From assembly GCA_014529385.2 (NCBI GenBank), contig CM043969.1, positions 32,838,446-32,902,445 on the forward strand: a DNA stretch of 64,000 nucleotides, read 5' to 3'. The DNA is from Adiantum capillus-veneris. Taxonomy: Eukaryota; Streptophyta; Polypodiopsida; Polypodiales; Pteridaceae. A program made the translations under genes and the position numbers. Under the pieces are notes generated by a model. That model had not been told where the DNA came from and searched no databases. It was given only the letters and a program-made list of their open reading frames with translations. This document shows positions 1 through 10,381 of the stretch, piece after piece; position 1 is the first letter of the stretch, and each line of letters starts with the position of its first letter.

Positions 1-3000
1 GGGAAGAGCTGGACGAGTTAGCTTGTTCCACAATCATGCTGACACTGGTAGAAAATGTTTACTTCAACGTAGCAGAAGAGACTATAGCGTATGGCATATG
101 GAAAAAGCTATGTGGTATGTACGAGAAACAAAGTGTTGATTCTGAGATTTACTGGCTCAAGAAATTGGTGGATTTGAAGATGAAGGAAGGGACAACTATG
201 TCAAATCATCTGAATGAATTTCACACAATTTTCAGCCAGTTAATAGCACATGAGATAGTCTTTCTAGATTCAGTGAAGGCTATGTTTCTCTTAATCACTT
301 TGCCAGACAGTTGGGATACTTTTCGTACAGCGTTAAGTAATTCTGTCACGCCAAAAGGTCTTACAAGTGCCAATGTAGAAGGCAGCTTGCTCACAGAGGA
401 AGTGAACAAGAAGAACATTGACAAAGGCAAAGGCAATAGTGCTTTGGTCGTTCGAGGGAGACAACAGTCTAAAGAGAAGAAGGGTAAGAAGACACAAAAC
501 CGAAGTAAGTCTTGTGACTCAAATTCAAAGGATCACATAGAATGCTATCATTGTGGCAAGAAGGGCCACATGAAGAGAGATTGTACGAAGTGGAAACAAG
601 AAAAAGGAAAAACAAAGAGTTCTGAGCAAGATAAAAAGAAGAGTTCAGTGAAGATTGAAGAGGTGAATGTCACAAGATCTGGTTCAGACAGTGATTCTGG
701 TATAGCAGCTGGTGACATCTTCCTCACAAGCAATCTTGATTCTGTTCTCTTGACTGCAGAGGATGGACATGCTATGAGTGATTGGATTATTGACTCAGGG
801 GCATCTTTACATGTTTCTCCACACAAAGAGTGGTTTACATCATATGTGACTACTTAAGATTATGTCAGACTTGGTAATGAGCAGGTTTGTGACATACTTG
901 GAGTGGGAGATGTGTAGTTGAAGTTTCATAATGGCTCTTCTTTATGGCTCAAGAATGTCAGACATGTTCCAGCAATCCGAAAGAGCTTGATCAGTACAGG
1001 GAAGTTGGATGATGCGGGTTATGTGACAGTTTTTTGGGAACAGTGCTTGGAAGATCTCCAAAGGTTCGATGACTGTAGTGCATGGCAGCAAGTCAGGAAC
1101 TCTGTACACTTTACATGTTTCAGAGGTTAAAAACCATGTAATTAATGTGATTGAGCAGCCAAGTGTGTCACTGTGGCATCGTAGGCTGGGACATATGTAA
1201 AAAAGAGGAATGGAAATACTTTCTCATTATGGTTATTTGCCTGGCTTTTCATTTCAAGATTTTGAGTTTTGTGAGCATTGTGTTTATGGTAAGCAAACAC
1301 AGAAACCACACAGATCAAAGAGGAATCGTAGGGACGAATGGTTAGCTCTTGTACACAGTGATCTATGCGGACCAATGCCTAGTTTGTCACTAGGGGAAGC
1401 AGCTTATTTTTGTACATTCATAGATGAATATTCTCACAAAGTATGGGTTTACTTCTTGAAGCACAAGGATGAGGTGCTCAAGGTCTTTAAGACATTCTTG
1501 CAGCTTGTGGAGAATCAAAGTGGTCAGAAGCTGAAGTGCTTGAGAATTGACAATGGTGGAGAGTACGTTTCCAAAGCTTTTCAAGACTTTTGTGAAGCAA
1601 AAGGGATTAAGCGGGAACTTACTGCACCATATAATCCTTCATAGAATGGGGTTGCAGAACGATGAATAGGACCATACAAGAGAAGGTCAGAAGCATGTTG
1701 TCAAATGCTGAGTTGCCTAATGGATTTTGGGCGGAAGCAGTAACTATAGCAGTCCATCTGATCAACAGGTCTCCTAGTAGGGTTCTGGATAAGAGTGCAG
1801 TGACCGAGATGCTATGGACAGGCAAGGCACCTTCGTATAAGCATCTCAGAGTCTTTGGTTGTGAAGCTTATAGCCATATTCCTAAGGAGTTCAGGAATAA
1901 GTTAGAACCAAAGAGCAAGAAGTGTATATTTCTTGGCTATGGAGAATCGGGCGAGATGGGTTACCGGCTTTGGGATCCTGAGTCCAGAAAACTTATTCGT
2001 AGCAATGATGTTCATTTCAATGAAGCCACGTTTCACGCTAAGCTAGAGAAGACAGAGGAGATCAAAAGAGTTGTCTTCAGGGAAGATGGACCTAGTGCTA
2101 GCACATCAAGACATCATGGTCAGGCTCAGGAACAGCCTATAGTGGCTAGAGAGGCAAAATCAGTTGTGGTGAGATGCTCTCAGCTTGTCTCCAAACCACC
2201 TGATCGTTATGTGCCATCTCTAAATTATGTCATGCTCACAGATTGCGGAGAACCATCTTGCTACAAGGAAGCATTACAAGTGGTTGACTCGAAGAAATGG
2301 CAGTTGGCCATGCAATCAGAGATAACGGCTCTGCATAAAAACTAGACATGGAATCTAGATAAATTAACACAGGGCAAAAAGGCTCTACCTTGTAAATGGG
2401 TTTACAGGTATAAGATCACCACTCATCATAGTCAGCCAAAGAAAAAAGCAAGGCTTGTTGCCAAGGGCTTTAAGCAATAACAAGGCATTGACTTTGATGA
2501 AGTCTTCTCTCCAGTGGTCAAGATGACTACATTGAGATGCTTTCTTGCATTGGTTGCTATATTGGATTTGGTGTTGCACCAAATGGATGTCAAGACCATG
2601 TTCTTGCATGGTGATTTGGATGTGGAAATTTACATGCAGTAGCCAGAAGGGTTTTTTGAGAAAGGCAAGGAAGATTTGGTATGCTAGTTGTTAAAAAGTC
2701 TTTATGGCTTAAAAGAATCATCGAGGGCATGGTACCATAAGTTCCACCAGTTTATGGTTTCTCAAGGCTACAAACATAGTGAGTTCGATCACTGTCTATA
2801 TACAAAGAAGGCTAAGGATAACAGTTGGCTGATCCTTATTTTGTATGTGGATGACATGTTGATTTTGCTGGCAAACACTTGGAAGAAATTTCAGCTTTGA
2901 AGTCAAAGATGGCAAAATCGTTTGACATGAAAGACATGGGTGAAGCAAGTCATATACTTGGTATGCGCATTGAGAGAGACAGATCAAAGAAGTTGATTTG

Positions 3001-3886
3001 GTTATCTCAAATAGAGTATATTGACAAGGTTTTGCAATGTTTCAATATGGAGAAGGAAAAGGCATTGAGTGTTCCATTGCCACCATATGTGAAACTTAGA
3101 AAACAAGATTGTCCTGTGTCTAAGGAAGAAAAGGCTGAAATGGATAAGATTCCATATGCGTCTGCAGTGGGTAGTTTGATGTATGCAATGATTGCTACAC
3201 ATCCGGATATTGCATTTGCAGTGGGAGTGGTTAGCAGATATATGTCAAATCCCGGCAAGAAACATTGGGAGGCAGTGAAAGGTATCATGAGATACTTAAA
3301 ACATACAAAGAGTATGCGCATATGCTATGGTAGTCAGGATTTGAGTGTCAGAGGATACATTGACTCAGATTATGCAGGAGACTTGGATAAGAGAAGATCT
3401 ACATAAGGCTATGTCTTTACATTGGTTGGAGGTGCCATATCATGGCGATCTCGATTAAAAGATTGTGTTACGCAGTCTACTACATAAGGCTATGTCTTTA
3501 CATTGGTTGGAGGTGCCATATCATGGCGATCTCGATTAAAAGATTGTGTTACGCAGTCTACTACAGAAGTTGAGTATGTTGCAGCAAATGAGGCATGCAA
3601 AGAATCTATTTGGCTTGGTAGATTGGTAGCCGACTTGGGAATCAAAGCAGATATGCCATAGTTATATTGTGATAGTCAAAGTGCTATACAATTGGCAAAG
3701 AATCCAGTGTTCCATTTGAAGACTAAGCATATTGATGTGAAATATCACTTCATTAGGGAAGTACTTGAAGACAAGCAAATACAACTACTGAAGATCCACA
3801 CCAAGGACAATCCTGCTGATCTACTCACAAAAGGACTTCCAAGAGAGGGCTTTGTGCATTGTCGTGAGTTATTGGGAATTGGATAG
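1..3886 (+). pseudogene. Copia-1 gag-pol polyprotein, degenerate
   Basis: Relic of a copia polyprotein that would package, cleave, reverse-transcribe and integrate the element RNA. Visible in order: gag with a CCHC knuckle of pattern C-x2-C-x4-H-x4-C near 544-585; protease motif DSGA near 790-805; integrase with an HSDLCGPM-type block near 1357-1378 and DNGGEY near 1550-1565; RT with the YVDD active site near 2846-2857; RNase H around 3355-3700; and the typical C-terminal ADLLTKGLP near 3815-3841. The frame shifts around 1130-1210, 1645-1660 and 2860-2880, and stops fall throughout. The start is outside the window. Tork/Tnt1-like affiliation is my judgement from motif wording only. Confidence 0.92.
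3399..3560 (+). repeat. 81-bp perfect tandem duplication inside copia RNase H
   Basis: The block beginning ctacataaggctatg at 3399 is repeated exactly from 3480, a period of 81 bp (27 codons). Copia-2 has one copy at the matching place, so the duplication happened in Copia-1 after insertion or in a recent ancestor. It lengthens RNase H in frame. Confidence 0.93.
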
Positions 3887-3960
3887 ATGGCAGCCATGTA
3901 AATCTTTGTACATTTATGTTCTTAGATTTACAGTTACTTAAAGTGCCACATTGGACTTTA

Positions 3961-3969
3961 ACTGGGAGG
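3961..3969 (+). other. Polypurine tract of Copia-1
   Basis: The sequence actgggagg lies directly before the 3' LTR and would prime plus-strand DNA synthesis. Copia-2 has the matching tract in inverted orientation at 19280-19289. Confidence 0.75.
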
Positions 3970-3970
3970 T

Positions 3971-4193
3971 TGTTGGGATTAAAGCCCAAGTTTCCTCTTA
4001 TACGGATATGGCCGCCCGCCCGCCTAACTCACTTATCACTAACTCTTTGTATATACTCACTTATAATTTTGTGGATAATAAGGTTTTGGCAGATAACCCT
4101 TCAAACAAATTCTCTGCGTACTGTGTAAGCTCTCCGTGCATCTGTGTGTGTGTGTGTGAGTCGATCCACGCTCTCCTTTGCGACTTCAGTTCA
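3971..4193 (+). repeat. 3' LTR of Copia-1
   Basis: Begins TGTTGGGATTAAAGCCC just after the polypurine tract, closely matching the Copia-2 LTR start, and most likely ends in ttca at 4193, about 223 bp. It contains a short TG run (4143-4158). The end is set by resemblance to the Copia-2 LTR end and by the gypsy integrase frame resuming straight after it, so it may be off by about 5 bp. Confidence 0.75.
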
Positions 4194-4196
4194 TAC

Positions 4197-4866
4197 TTTG
4201 AAGCAACATGCCAAGAAACTTAAAAAGCGAGGGATGGGACCCTTTGTGATTAGTGATTTATCACAAAGTGGAGCTGTCAAACTTGCTACATTGGCAGGAG
4301 AAGAAATGCCAAATTGGATTAGTGGGTGTCGGTTAAAAAAGTATCATTTACCACTAACACAGGATATGCTTCAACAAATCCATCAATAAAAACAACAGAT
4401 GAAGGAGAAACAGAGGGTACGAGAAGAAGCACAAGCAGAAGCAAAAGAACGCATTGCAAAAAGAAGGCTTCTATGACAACAACAACAAAGTGGATCACTG
4501 TTGCGAATAAATGCTATTCGAGTAACGAATTTTGGTGAAGACACAGGGGAACCAATAATTGCAGTCAAAGTGGGTAGCAATCAAGTTGAATCGACGGCAT
4601 TGCTTGATTCCGGAGCTCAAGAAAATCTGATCTCTTATAAATCATATAAACAACTCAAGCTCAAAGATCAACTACATCCTACTCAACAAGTGCTGGAAAG
4701 TAGTATATCACATTCGCTAGGAACATTGGGCTGGACAATATTGCATGTACAAATACATCAATACGTTTACCCCCACAAGTTTTATGTGGTTGAGGATGCG
4801 AGCACACTACATCCCATGTTGTTGGGACAACCTTGGCAGAAAGAGTATAATGTGCAGATAGATTGA
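4197..4866 (+). pseudogene. Gypsy-E integrase C-terminus followed in frame by a retropepsin-like domain
   Basis: One frame (codons starting 4144, 4147 and so on) runs from a gypsy integrase C-terminal domain (GMGPFVISDL, then a KLATL block, then a GCRLKKYH block, about 4230-4350), through a charged linker rich in K, E, R and A (about 4390-4470), to an aspartic-protease fold. The protease part has the active-site triad in ALLDSGAQENLIS near 4600-4638 and the flap-side LLGQPW near 4819-4836. Two stops interrupt it (TAA at 4387-4389 and TGA near 4474). Retropepsin normally lies upstream of RT in gypsy elements, so this order is odd. The alternatives are a fused fragment of a second element or a true C-terminal addition. 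Confidence 0.75.
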
Positions 4867-5712
4867 AATTCAGATATAGTCAAAATTCAGCATGCACAAG
4901 AACAATAGGTGGTAGCCTTTGCTCAGACAACCCGAAAGAACCAGATAATATCACCACCATCACTGGATAAAGAACAAAAAGGATGGGTGCCAATAAGGCA
5001 CAACACGATACCCATGGAGAACAACCAGGGAACCGCCAACCATGTTCACTACAAAATAAGACAACGCAGACCAGAGTGAATAGATCAAGGTTAGCAACAC
5101 GCGGAAAACAAGTATGGGTACGTAATGATAGAGCCGATCTGGCATACAAGCCATAATACAACAGCAGAAGTCAACAGAAGAACATAGTTAAACCAACAAC
5201 CAAGGGAGTAAAAAAGATATGGATCCCGAAGAGAATGATCAGTAACCACTTAAATGCGACACGCATTTGGATCCCCAAACCAAAGCAATAGGAACTCCCT
5301 TCAGTACAAGCAACACCAGCAGCCAGACACTCACTACATATGAAACCGGCAAACCGATCTCTGTGGGTGCCGATTAGCAGAACAACAATGACGACCAAGG
5401 ACGAGGCAATAAACCTACAAAAGCCTCCACAACAAAACTCCAAAGGGAAATTAACAGAGAATAACATTATAGCTACAATGGAAATGACACTTCCATCCAC
5501 GGAAACAACCATGGCCATATCGATAGTAGCGGCAACCCAAGCAAATTTTGCAAAAAAGATGATCAAACAAAGAGCTGTAGAGTTACAACTTTTACTTGTA
5601 AAGAAAATTCGCCAAACCAAATCAACAACAAACAAGAAACCTCGACGTCCAATGCCAATAAGCGTCTTGCTTATTCCCTCCTCTTACACAGCATTAAGTT
5701 TTCCATGCATTG
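4867..5712 (+). other. Gypsy-E 3' extension with recurring W-[VI]-P words
   Basis: No known domain is recognised. Read on the + strand, short words of the form hydrophobic-W-V/I-P/R recur at about 4984, 5115, 5220, 5268 and 5364. The last four share one frame, which then stays open to 5774, past the Gypsy-D junction at 5713. Composition is rich in Asn, Thr, Lys and Gln. Several stops break the region, so it is a decayed coding region or a biased spacer. The hydrophobic antisense ORF here looks like a shadow. Confidence 0.4.
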
Positions 5713-6380
5713 TGTCAAGTCCCCACCCCGCCGTCTCAAATGGCGGACCTGATGGTAAACCTGGTGGCCACTAGATTTATAGCGGAAGCAAACAAAGTGG
5801 TTCAGGGTTCATCTAGCGGACAATCTCTCATCACAAAGTGATTCGAGTTCGAGCCTACTAGCAAACGAGATCTAGCTCCACCTCGCAGTGAAAGCGTGCT
5901 TAACTTATGTAGAGATCCTAAGACCCACCTTCCAAGAGGAGAGAAATCCCGAGTGCCTTTTTTCCCATGTTTCACAGGCATGTACACTTGAGACTTCGCT
6001 GCTCTACGGGCAATGACTAATACTAGTGTTGATTTAAACTCTATGGGGATGGAGAGTTCTCGACCTATCAGGACCACCCTTCTCATAGGCATTGGCAACC
6101 TGAGCCAAGCCCCCACTTTCCACACTTCTTCATGTTTCTAAATTACAACCATAATGGTTGTTCAACATATAAGTTCCTTGATTAGGTTCTGATTCAAAAG
6201 GTTCATTAAGACAGCCTTTCAACCAGTATTACAAAGCGGCACCAAGACAGTAATTCTAGTGAAAATTTCTACTCAAACTTATTCATTAAAATTCCAATGT
6301 TCTGGAGGTACAACATCCCCCCTCCAGCAAGAGTTTACTCCTCCCGTTGTCGCCTAGCTGCCCATTCAACTAGGTATGTC

Positions 6381-6476
6381 CACCACATAGAAAGCACGAC
6401 ATGGACATTCCCACCGCATAGAAAGCAAGACGTGGGCTCCCACCGCATAGAAAGCAAGTCGTGGGTATCCACCACT
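6381..6476 (+). repeat. Three ~28-bp tandem repeats within the Gypsy-D LTR
   Basis: Three successive copies of a unit like CCACCGCATAGAAAGCAAG followed by acgtggg. The same three copies occur in the other LTR at about 13473-13567, so they belong to the LTR and predate insertion. Confidence 0.85.
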
Positions 6477-6533
6477 TAACCAACAGAGGTGGATTCAAGA
6501 GCCCTTAACCAGGGACTCTGCCCCCTGTGATCT

Positions 6534-6684
6534 GGAGGGTTCGGACTAGTATCAACATTGGAAATAGAAATGAACACGCCGAGCTAAATTTTCCCTAGAA
6601 TATTTAGCTCGGCCTAGATCAAGAGGGTTCGGACTAGTATCAACATTGGAAATAGAAATGAACAGGCCGAGCTAAATTTTCAAA
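6534..6684 (+). repeat. ~92-bp duplication found only in the 3' LTR of Gypsy-D
   Basis: The block agggttcggactagtatcaa through gccgagctaaatttt occurs at about 6536-6590 and again at about 6627-6681. The 5' LTR has it once (about 13627-13687), so this copy duplicated after insertion. Confidence 0.82.
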
Positions 6685-6847
6685 CAATATATCCATCAAC
6701 CATTCTTTCCTACTTAGAATTTAATATACAATTGATTCAAATGCCGAGGTTTCCGTCGGATTTCTCCAAAATGTTTAGGTATATGTTCTTTCCTAACTTA
6801 TCATATGTAATGTTAAATTAAATAACTTGAATAAAAATGTGACCTAC

Positions 6848-6988
6848 CTCCTCAATTTCCTCTTCGTTGGCCCATGAGATGGCCGGTACTTGGTCGTCCA
6901 TGGGAGCTTTCCCTTTCCCATTCATGTTGCTTGTTCCCGCCTCACGCTCGTGGGCACCACCGAAGCGAGTTCTCTTTACCGGGGCCAT
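6848..6988 (-). other. 3'-LTR copy of the putative gag exon 1 of Gypsy-D
   Basis: Minus-strand open segment starting MAPVKRTRFGG and ending IEE directly before a splice-donor-like GTAGGT (6842-6847). Length is 141 bp, exactly as in the 5' LTR copy (13870-14010). This copy has no stop, while the 5' copy has one. Being in the 3' LTR it would not be read as part of the element transcript. Confidence 0.6.
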
Positions 6989-8552
6989 TTTATACTCACT
7001 ACTTAATTGACAAACTTGGAGAAAAAGACGCAATGTCTGAGAGTACCTGAACAATTAAGATGACAGATTAGAATCACTGAACAATTCCTTTTATACGAGA
7101 GGGTTAGATTTCCTTCATGACTTAGTAATTTTATGGATAGTACCTTACTTGTTCTATGGGAATTGGCTCTAAAGTAAAATACTTGTCCTAGGTAATTAGG
7201 AATTTCAGATTTTTACTAATCAAATTACTAGAGGGGTGAATTAGTTGTGCTCAATCACCTTCCTAGTGTAAGTAGAGAGATGCAGAATTACCATATGCAT
7301 AGGTGCGAAGATTTTTCCTTCCTAGTGGATTAATGACGGATTAATTTTTCCCTTAATTACATTCTAATCTATGAAAAGATTTAATCTAATTTAGCTACTC
7401 AAACATTGTGTGGTAATAGGATGAAAATGACCAATTCCACATCATTACCGGCTCATCATTTATTTACTATGTTGACTAGCGAGAGATTTCTTCTTGCTAA
7501 TCATGCATTAATCTATGATTAGGAAAGGTTAATTGCTTGCATAATTAACAATTAGATTAAGAATTATGTAGTAGACTAATGATATGGAGAATTAGAGAGC
7601 AGCTATTGAGAAATTTAGCTATGATTAAGCATAATAGTTGTGCGAGATTAAGAGAATGATAGAGAGATTTGCAACAAAGCATAAAATAAATTGATATTAT
7701 CGTGATTAGGGATGAAATCTACTCAAAATTCTGATCCAATGGAGTTCTCGAGATGAGAATCGGGCAGCATTTCCCTCGTTTGCTTCTTCTCCAAAAACTG
7801 TGTGCCGACACCTCCCCAAGGTGTGTGTGTGTGTGTAGGAGTGTGTGTGTGTGTACTTAGTGTGTGTGTGAGCATATATGTGCTTGTGTGTGTGTGAGCA
7901 TGCTCTTATATAGGCTCACACGCTCAAAATTTCAAAATCACCTGCTATGATGGCAGGGTTACTTGCATGGGGTGCATGGGCTGCAAACCGTCCCATTTGC
8001 TATTCTAACCCACTCACTCACTATCTCTCAAGCTAGGAAAGTAGCCCACAAGCCCTATCTGTGTGTGAGGGTGCCCTCTTACTGCCAAACTTAGTCTGCA
8101 GTGGCCTGGAACCAGTTCCCACACAGCCCCCGAGTCCCGGTGCCTCCCCGCACAACTTTAGGAAAATATAATTTTAACATAAGACGGGCAATACGAATGA
8201 GAATTTAATGTCGGAACTTGCTATACTAAGCTCTAACTAAGGTGTATTAACCTAGGTACCTGCCATATTTAACTACCCCCCCCCGGCGTCCGAAAATGCA
8301 TTTTTTCCGAATTTGAGATACGGGTGCAGTTTTTCGAGATGGACAAAACTAAACGGGTCAGGTGACCAGAAACTTACTGTTTTTGGAATTTCTTCATGAA
8401 AATTATTTTAATTCGCTTTTGGAAGCTTTATAACATTCTAAACATCATGGCACTGACAGAATTTGGAAAACTACTAAAAATGGTAACTTTTTCCATTATG
8501 TTTATTCGAGGATACAATGGTGCTCTTTTTGGTCGGGGTCAGAGACCTTATA

Positions 8553-8563
8553 ACCTCCCCGAC
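8553..8563 (-). other. Polypurine tract of Gypsy-D
   Basis: On the minus strand GTCGGGGAGGT lies directly before the 3' LTR. The following 170 bp to the gag stop hold no recognisable feature. Confidence 0.7.
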
Positions 8564-8734
8564 GTGAATAATTTGAGATGTCCTCATCTCAAGAATACAT
8601 ATAGATAAACTCTATGCTAACTACTTAGGTACATATATCCTTTGTATAAAGTAAAGACATCCTTTGATAATAGAATAGTCTTTAGCTTTATGCGTCTTAT
8701 TCTACTGAACTTTGATGAGATCCTGGTGCTTGAA

Positions 8735-9649
8735 TTATTGCTCACTAGGATTAGCAGTTGCAGCATAAAGAGCTTCTCTCTCATCAGCTTTGTCACCCAT
8801 AGTTTGTTGTTTCACTGCGGCATTAGCGAAAGCTCCGCTTCCTTGTCCTATGTTTCCTCTTCCTCGGCCTCCTCTTTCGTTTGGTTGACCTCGCCCGTTG
8901 ACGTTCAGAGGTACATTATTAGCACTGGATGTTTGGGAAATCCTTTTTGGACATCGGCGATTGTAATATCCATACTCTTGGCACTCAAAGCATCTTATAT
9001 TGGGAAACTTGGTAGCTGTTGTAGTAGCTACTATTGGACGATGGCCGTATGCAGGGTTGATTGGTCTGTTACTCCAGTTTTCTGGCCTGGCCCTCTTTGA
9101 CAAATAGTATTGACTATCTTGGGTAGTTCTCTGAATCTCTTTAGCTAACAGTTTGGCCCTTAGCAAGGCATCTTTCAGAGTTGCTGGCCTGGGAGCTTCT
9201 AGTCGGTTGTTCCAGGGGTCGATGAGTCCTTGGTAGAACCGTGCTACTTGCTATTCCAATGTCATCCTAGGAGCATATCTATGAAGTGTGACGAGATTCA
9301 AGTAGTATTCTTCGATGGAAGAAGTCAGCTCTCGAAGTGAGAAAAACTCATTCATCTTCAAGGCTTTGCGAGCGGGTGGTAAGTATCGCTCCATCACCGC
9401 AGCCTTGATGTCTTCCCATGACTGGGAAGATCCCTTGATATCCAAGTCCTTGCAATGTTGTTTCGACCAGATCTTGGCATCACCAGACAAGCAGAACATC
9501 GCAAGCATGGTTTGGTTCTCAAGTTGAGTTCGCCCAGCTTTGAAATAGTCGTCCATTGCTTCCATCCATACTTCCACATCTCTCTCCACATTAACCCCTT
9601 CGCCTTTAAAGGTTGGTGGCTGAGCTTGCTTAAGGAGAAGCTTTTTCTC
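8735..9649 (-). pseudogene. Gypsy-D gag (putative exon 2)
   Basis: Capsid/nucleocapsid gene of a gypsy element. The frame runs through a Retrotrans_gag-type core (VEVWMEAMDDYF near 9570, FCLSGDAKIW near 9490, then an AVMERYLP block) to a zinc knuckle region near 8975-9016, where the expected C-x2-C-x4-H-x4-C has tyrosine in place of histidine (CFECQEYGYYNRRC), and an RG/GR-rich tail. One in-frame TAG lies at 9251-9253; the natural stop is at 8735-8737. There is no good initiator upstream. Instead the reading frame follows an acceptor-like TTCCGTTCAG ending at 9650, in phase with the exon proposed in the LTR. Confidence 0.85.
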
Positions 9650-10170
9650 CTGAACGGAAGTATACAGCGCAGTAGATGGTACCTATCCAATGGTATAAAA
9701 CTCATTACTATAGCACTCTTCTCAAATGAACCTAGGCTTTTTCATACTCAAGAAGAAATTTAACTTTTTGCGCTTAACCAGCCTACTTAATCTGTACAGC
9801 TATCACAAAGGATTTAACCATCCAACCATTAGTTTAAATTCCATTGAATACATCCAAAATAGTCCAATAAATAATGGTAAAAACTTTACTTGAGAGCTTT
9901 GATCCATACTTATAACTATATGTGCATCAATAGGCTACTTGCCCGTAGTCGCACCAACGATTTCTTAAAAAACATCATGTGGAAACCACTGAATCCCAAT
10001 AAGCTCAACGAGTAAAACTCTTTAACGTCACTCAAGAGACAATCCACTAGACAAATCCAATGTCATTATTCTGGGAAACATCATGCTCAAGCTTTGAGTA
10101 CGAGCTATCCTACTATCCCTTATTTTTTTCAAGTTTCAAAAAACATCATTTTCTAGTTCGTAAACCTATA
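9650..10170 (-). other. Gypsy-D leader between primer-binding site and gag
   Basis: About 520 bp with no coding signal. If the LTR exon is real, this is the 3' part of its intron, ending at the acceptor-like TTCAG at 9650-9654. Confidence 0.5.
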
Positions 10171-10182
10171 GCTCTGATACCA
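10171..10182 (-). other. Primer-binding site of Gypsy-D (initiator-Met tRNA type)
   Basis: Minus strand reads TGGTATCAGAGC, the standard plant match to the 3' end of initiator tRNA-Met, two bases from the LTR end (CTCACA at 10185). Confidence 0.93.
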
Positions 10183-10381
10183 AGTGTGAGATCCCCACCG
10201 CGCCGTCTCAAACGGCGGATCTGATGGTAAACCTGGTGGCCACTAGATCTATAGCGGAAGCAAACAAAGTGGTTCAGGGTTCATCTAGCAGACGAGATCT
10301 CTAATCACAAAGTGAGTCGAGTTCGAGCCTACTAGCAACAAGATCTAGCTCCACCTAGCAGGGAAAACGTGCTTAACTTAT

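Larger units (their letters stand above)
1..4193 (+). mobile_element. Copia-1: 5'-truncated Ty1/copia retrotransposon
   Basis: The window opens inside the gag gene of a Ty1/copia element and runs to the end of its 3' LTR. Domain order is gag zinc knuckle, aspartic protease, integrase, reverse transcriptase, RNase H, which is the copia order (integrase before RT). It is the same family as Copia-2 at 19087-24619: the two proteins align almost throughout. The element is inserted in the integrase end of a gypsy remnant that resumes at 4194, so the 5-bp target copy should be at 4194-4198, but its partner is outside the window. Many stops, frameshifts and an 81-bp duplication mark it as old and inactive. 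Confidence 0.93.
4194..5712 (+). mobile_element. Gypsy-E remnant (integrase end plus 3' extension)
   Basis: Remnant of a Ty3/gypsy element on the + strand. Copia-1 interrupts it on the left and Gypsy-D on the right. Contents are an integrase C-terminal domain, a basic linker, a retropepsin-like domain in the same frame, then an Asn/Thr/Lys-rich stretch with recurring W-V/I-P words. Gypsy-D carries the duplicated target CATTG at 5708-5712 and 15620-15624, so Gypsy-E continues at 15620. Nothing coding is recognisable there, and where Gypsy-E ends is unclear. Confidence 0.7.
5713..8552 (-). repeat. 3' LTR of Gypsy-D
   Basis: About 2840 bp. On the minus strand it starts TATAAGGTCTC (the 5' LTR has TGTAAGGTCTC, so the terminal TG has mutated) and ends TTGACA. 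It aligns end to end with 10185-10385 plus 13001-15619. It contains the LTR copy of the putative gag exon (6848-6988), TG-rich microsatellite DNA (about 7820-7900), triplicated 28-bp words (6381-6476) and a private duplication (6534-6684). I see no other gene in it. Confidence 0.92.

Noticed and set aside
5171-5635. 154-codon minus ORF with apparent membrane segments
   Set aside because: It is antisense to the Asn/Lys-rich Gypsy-E extension; hydrophobic codons are the complement of A-rich coding sequence, and no domain is recognised.
6381-6476. Possible CRISPR-like array
   Set aside because: Only three contiguous repeats without unique spacers, in a plant LTR.
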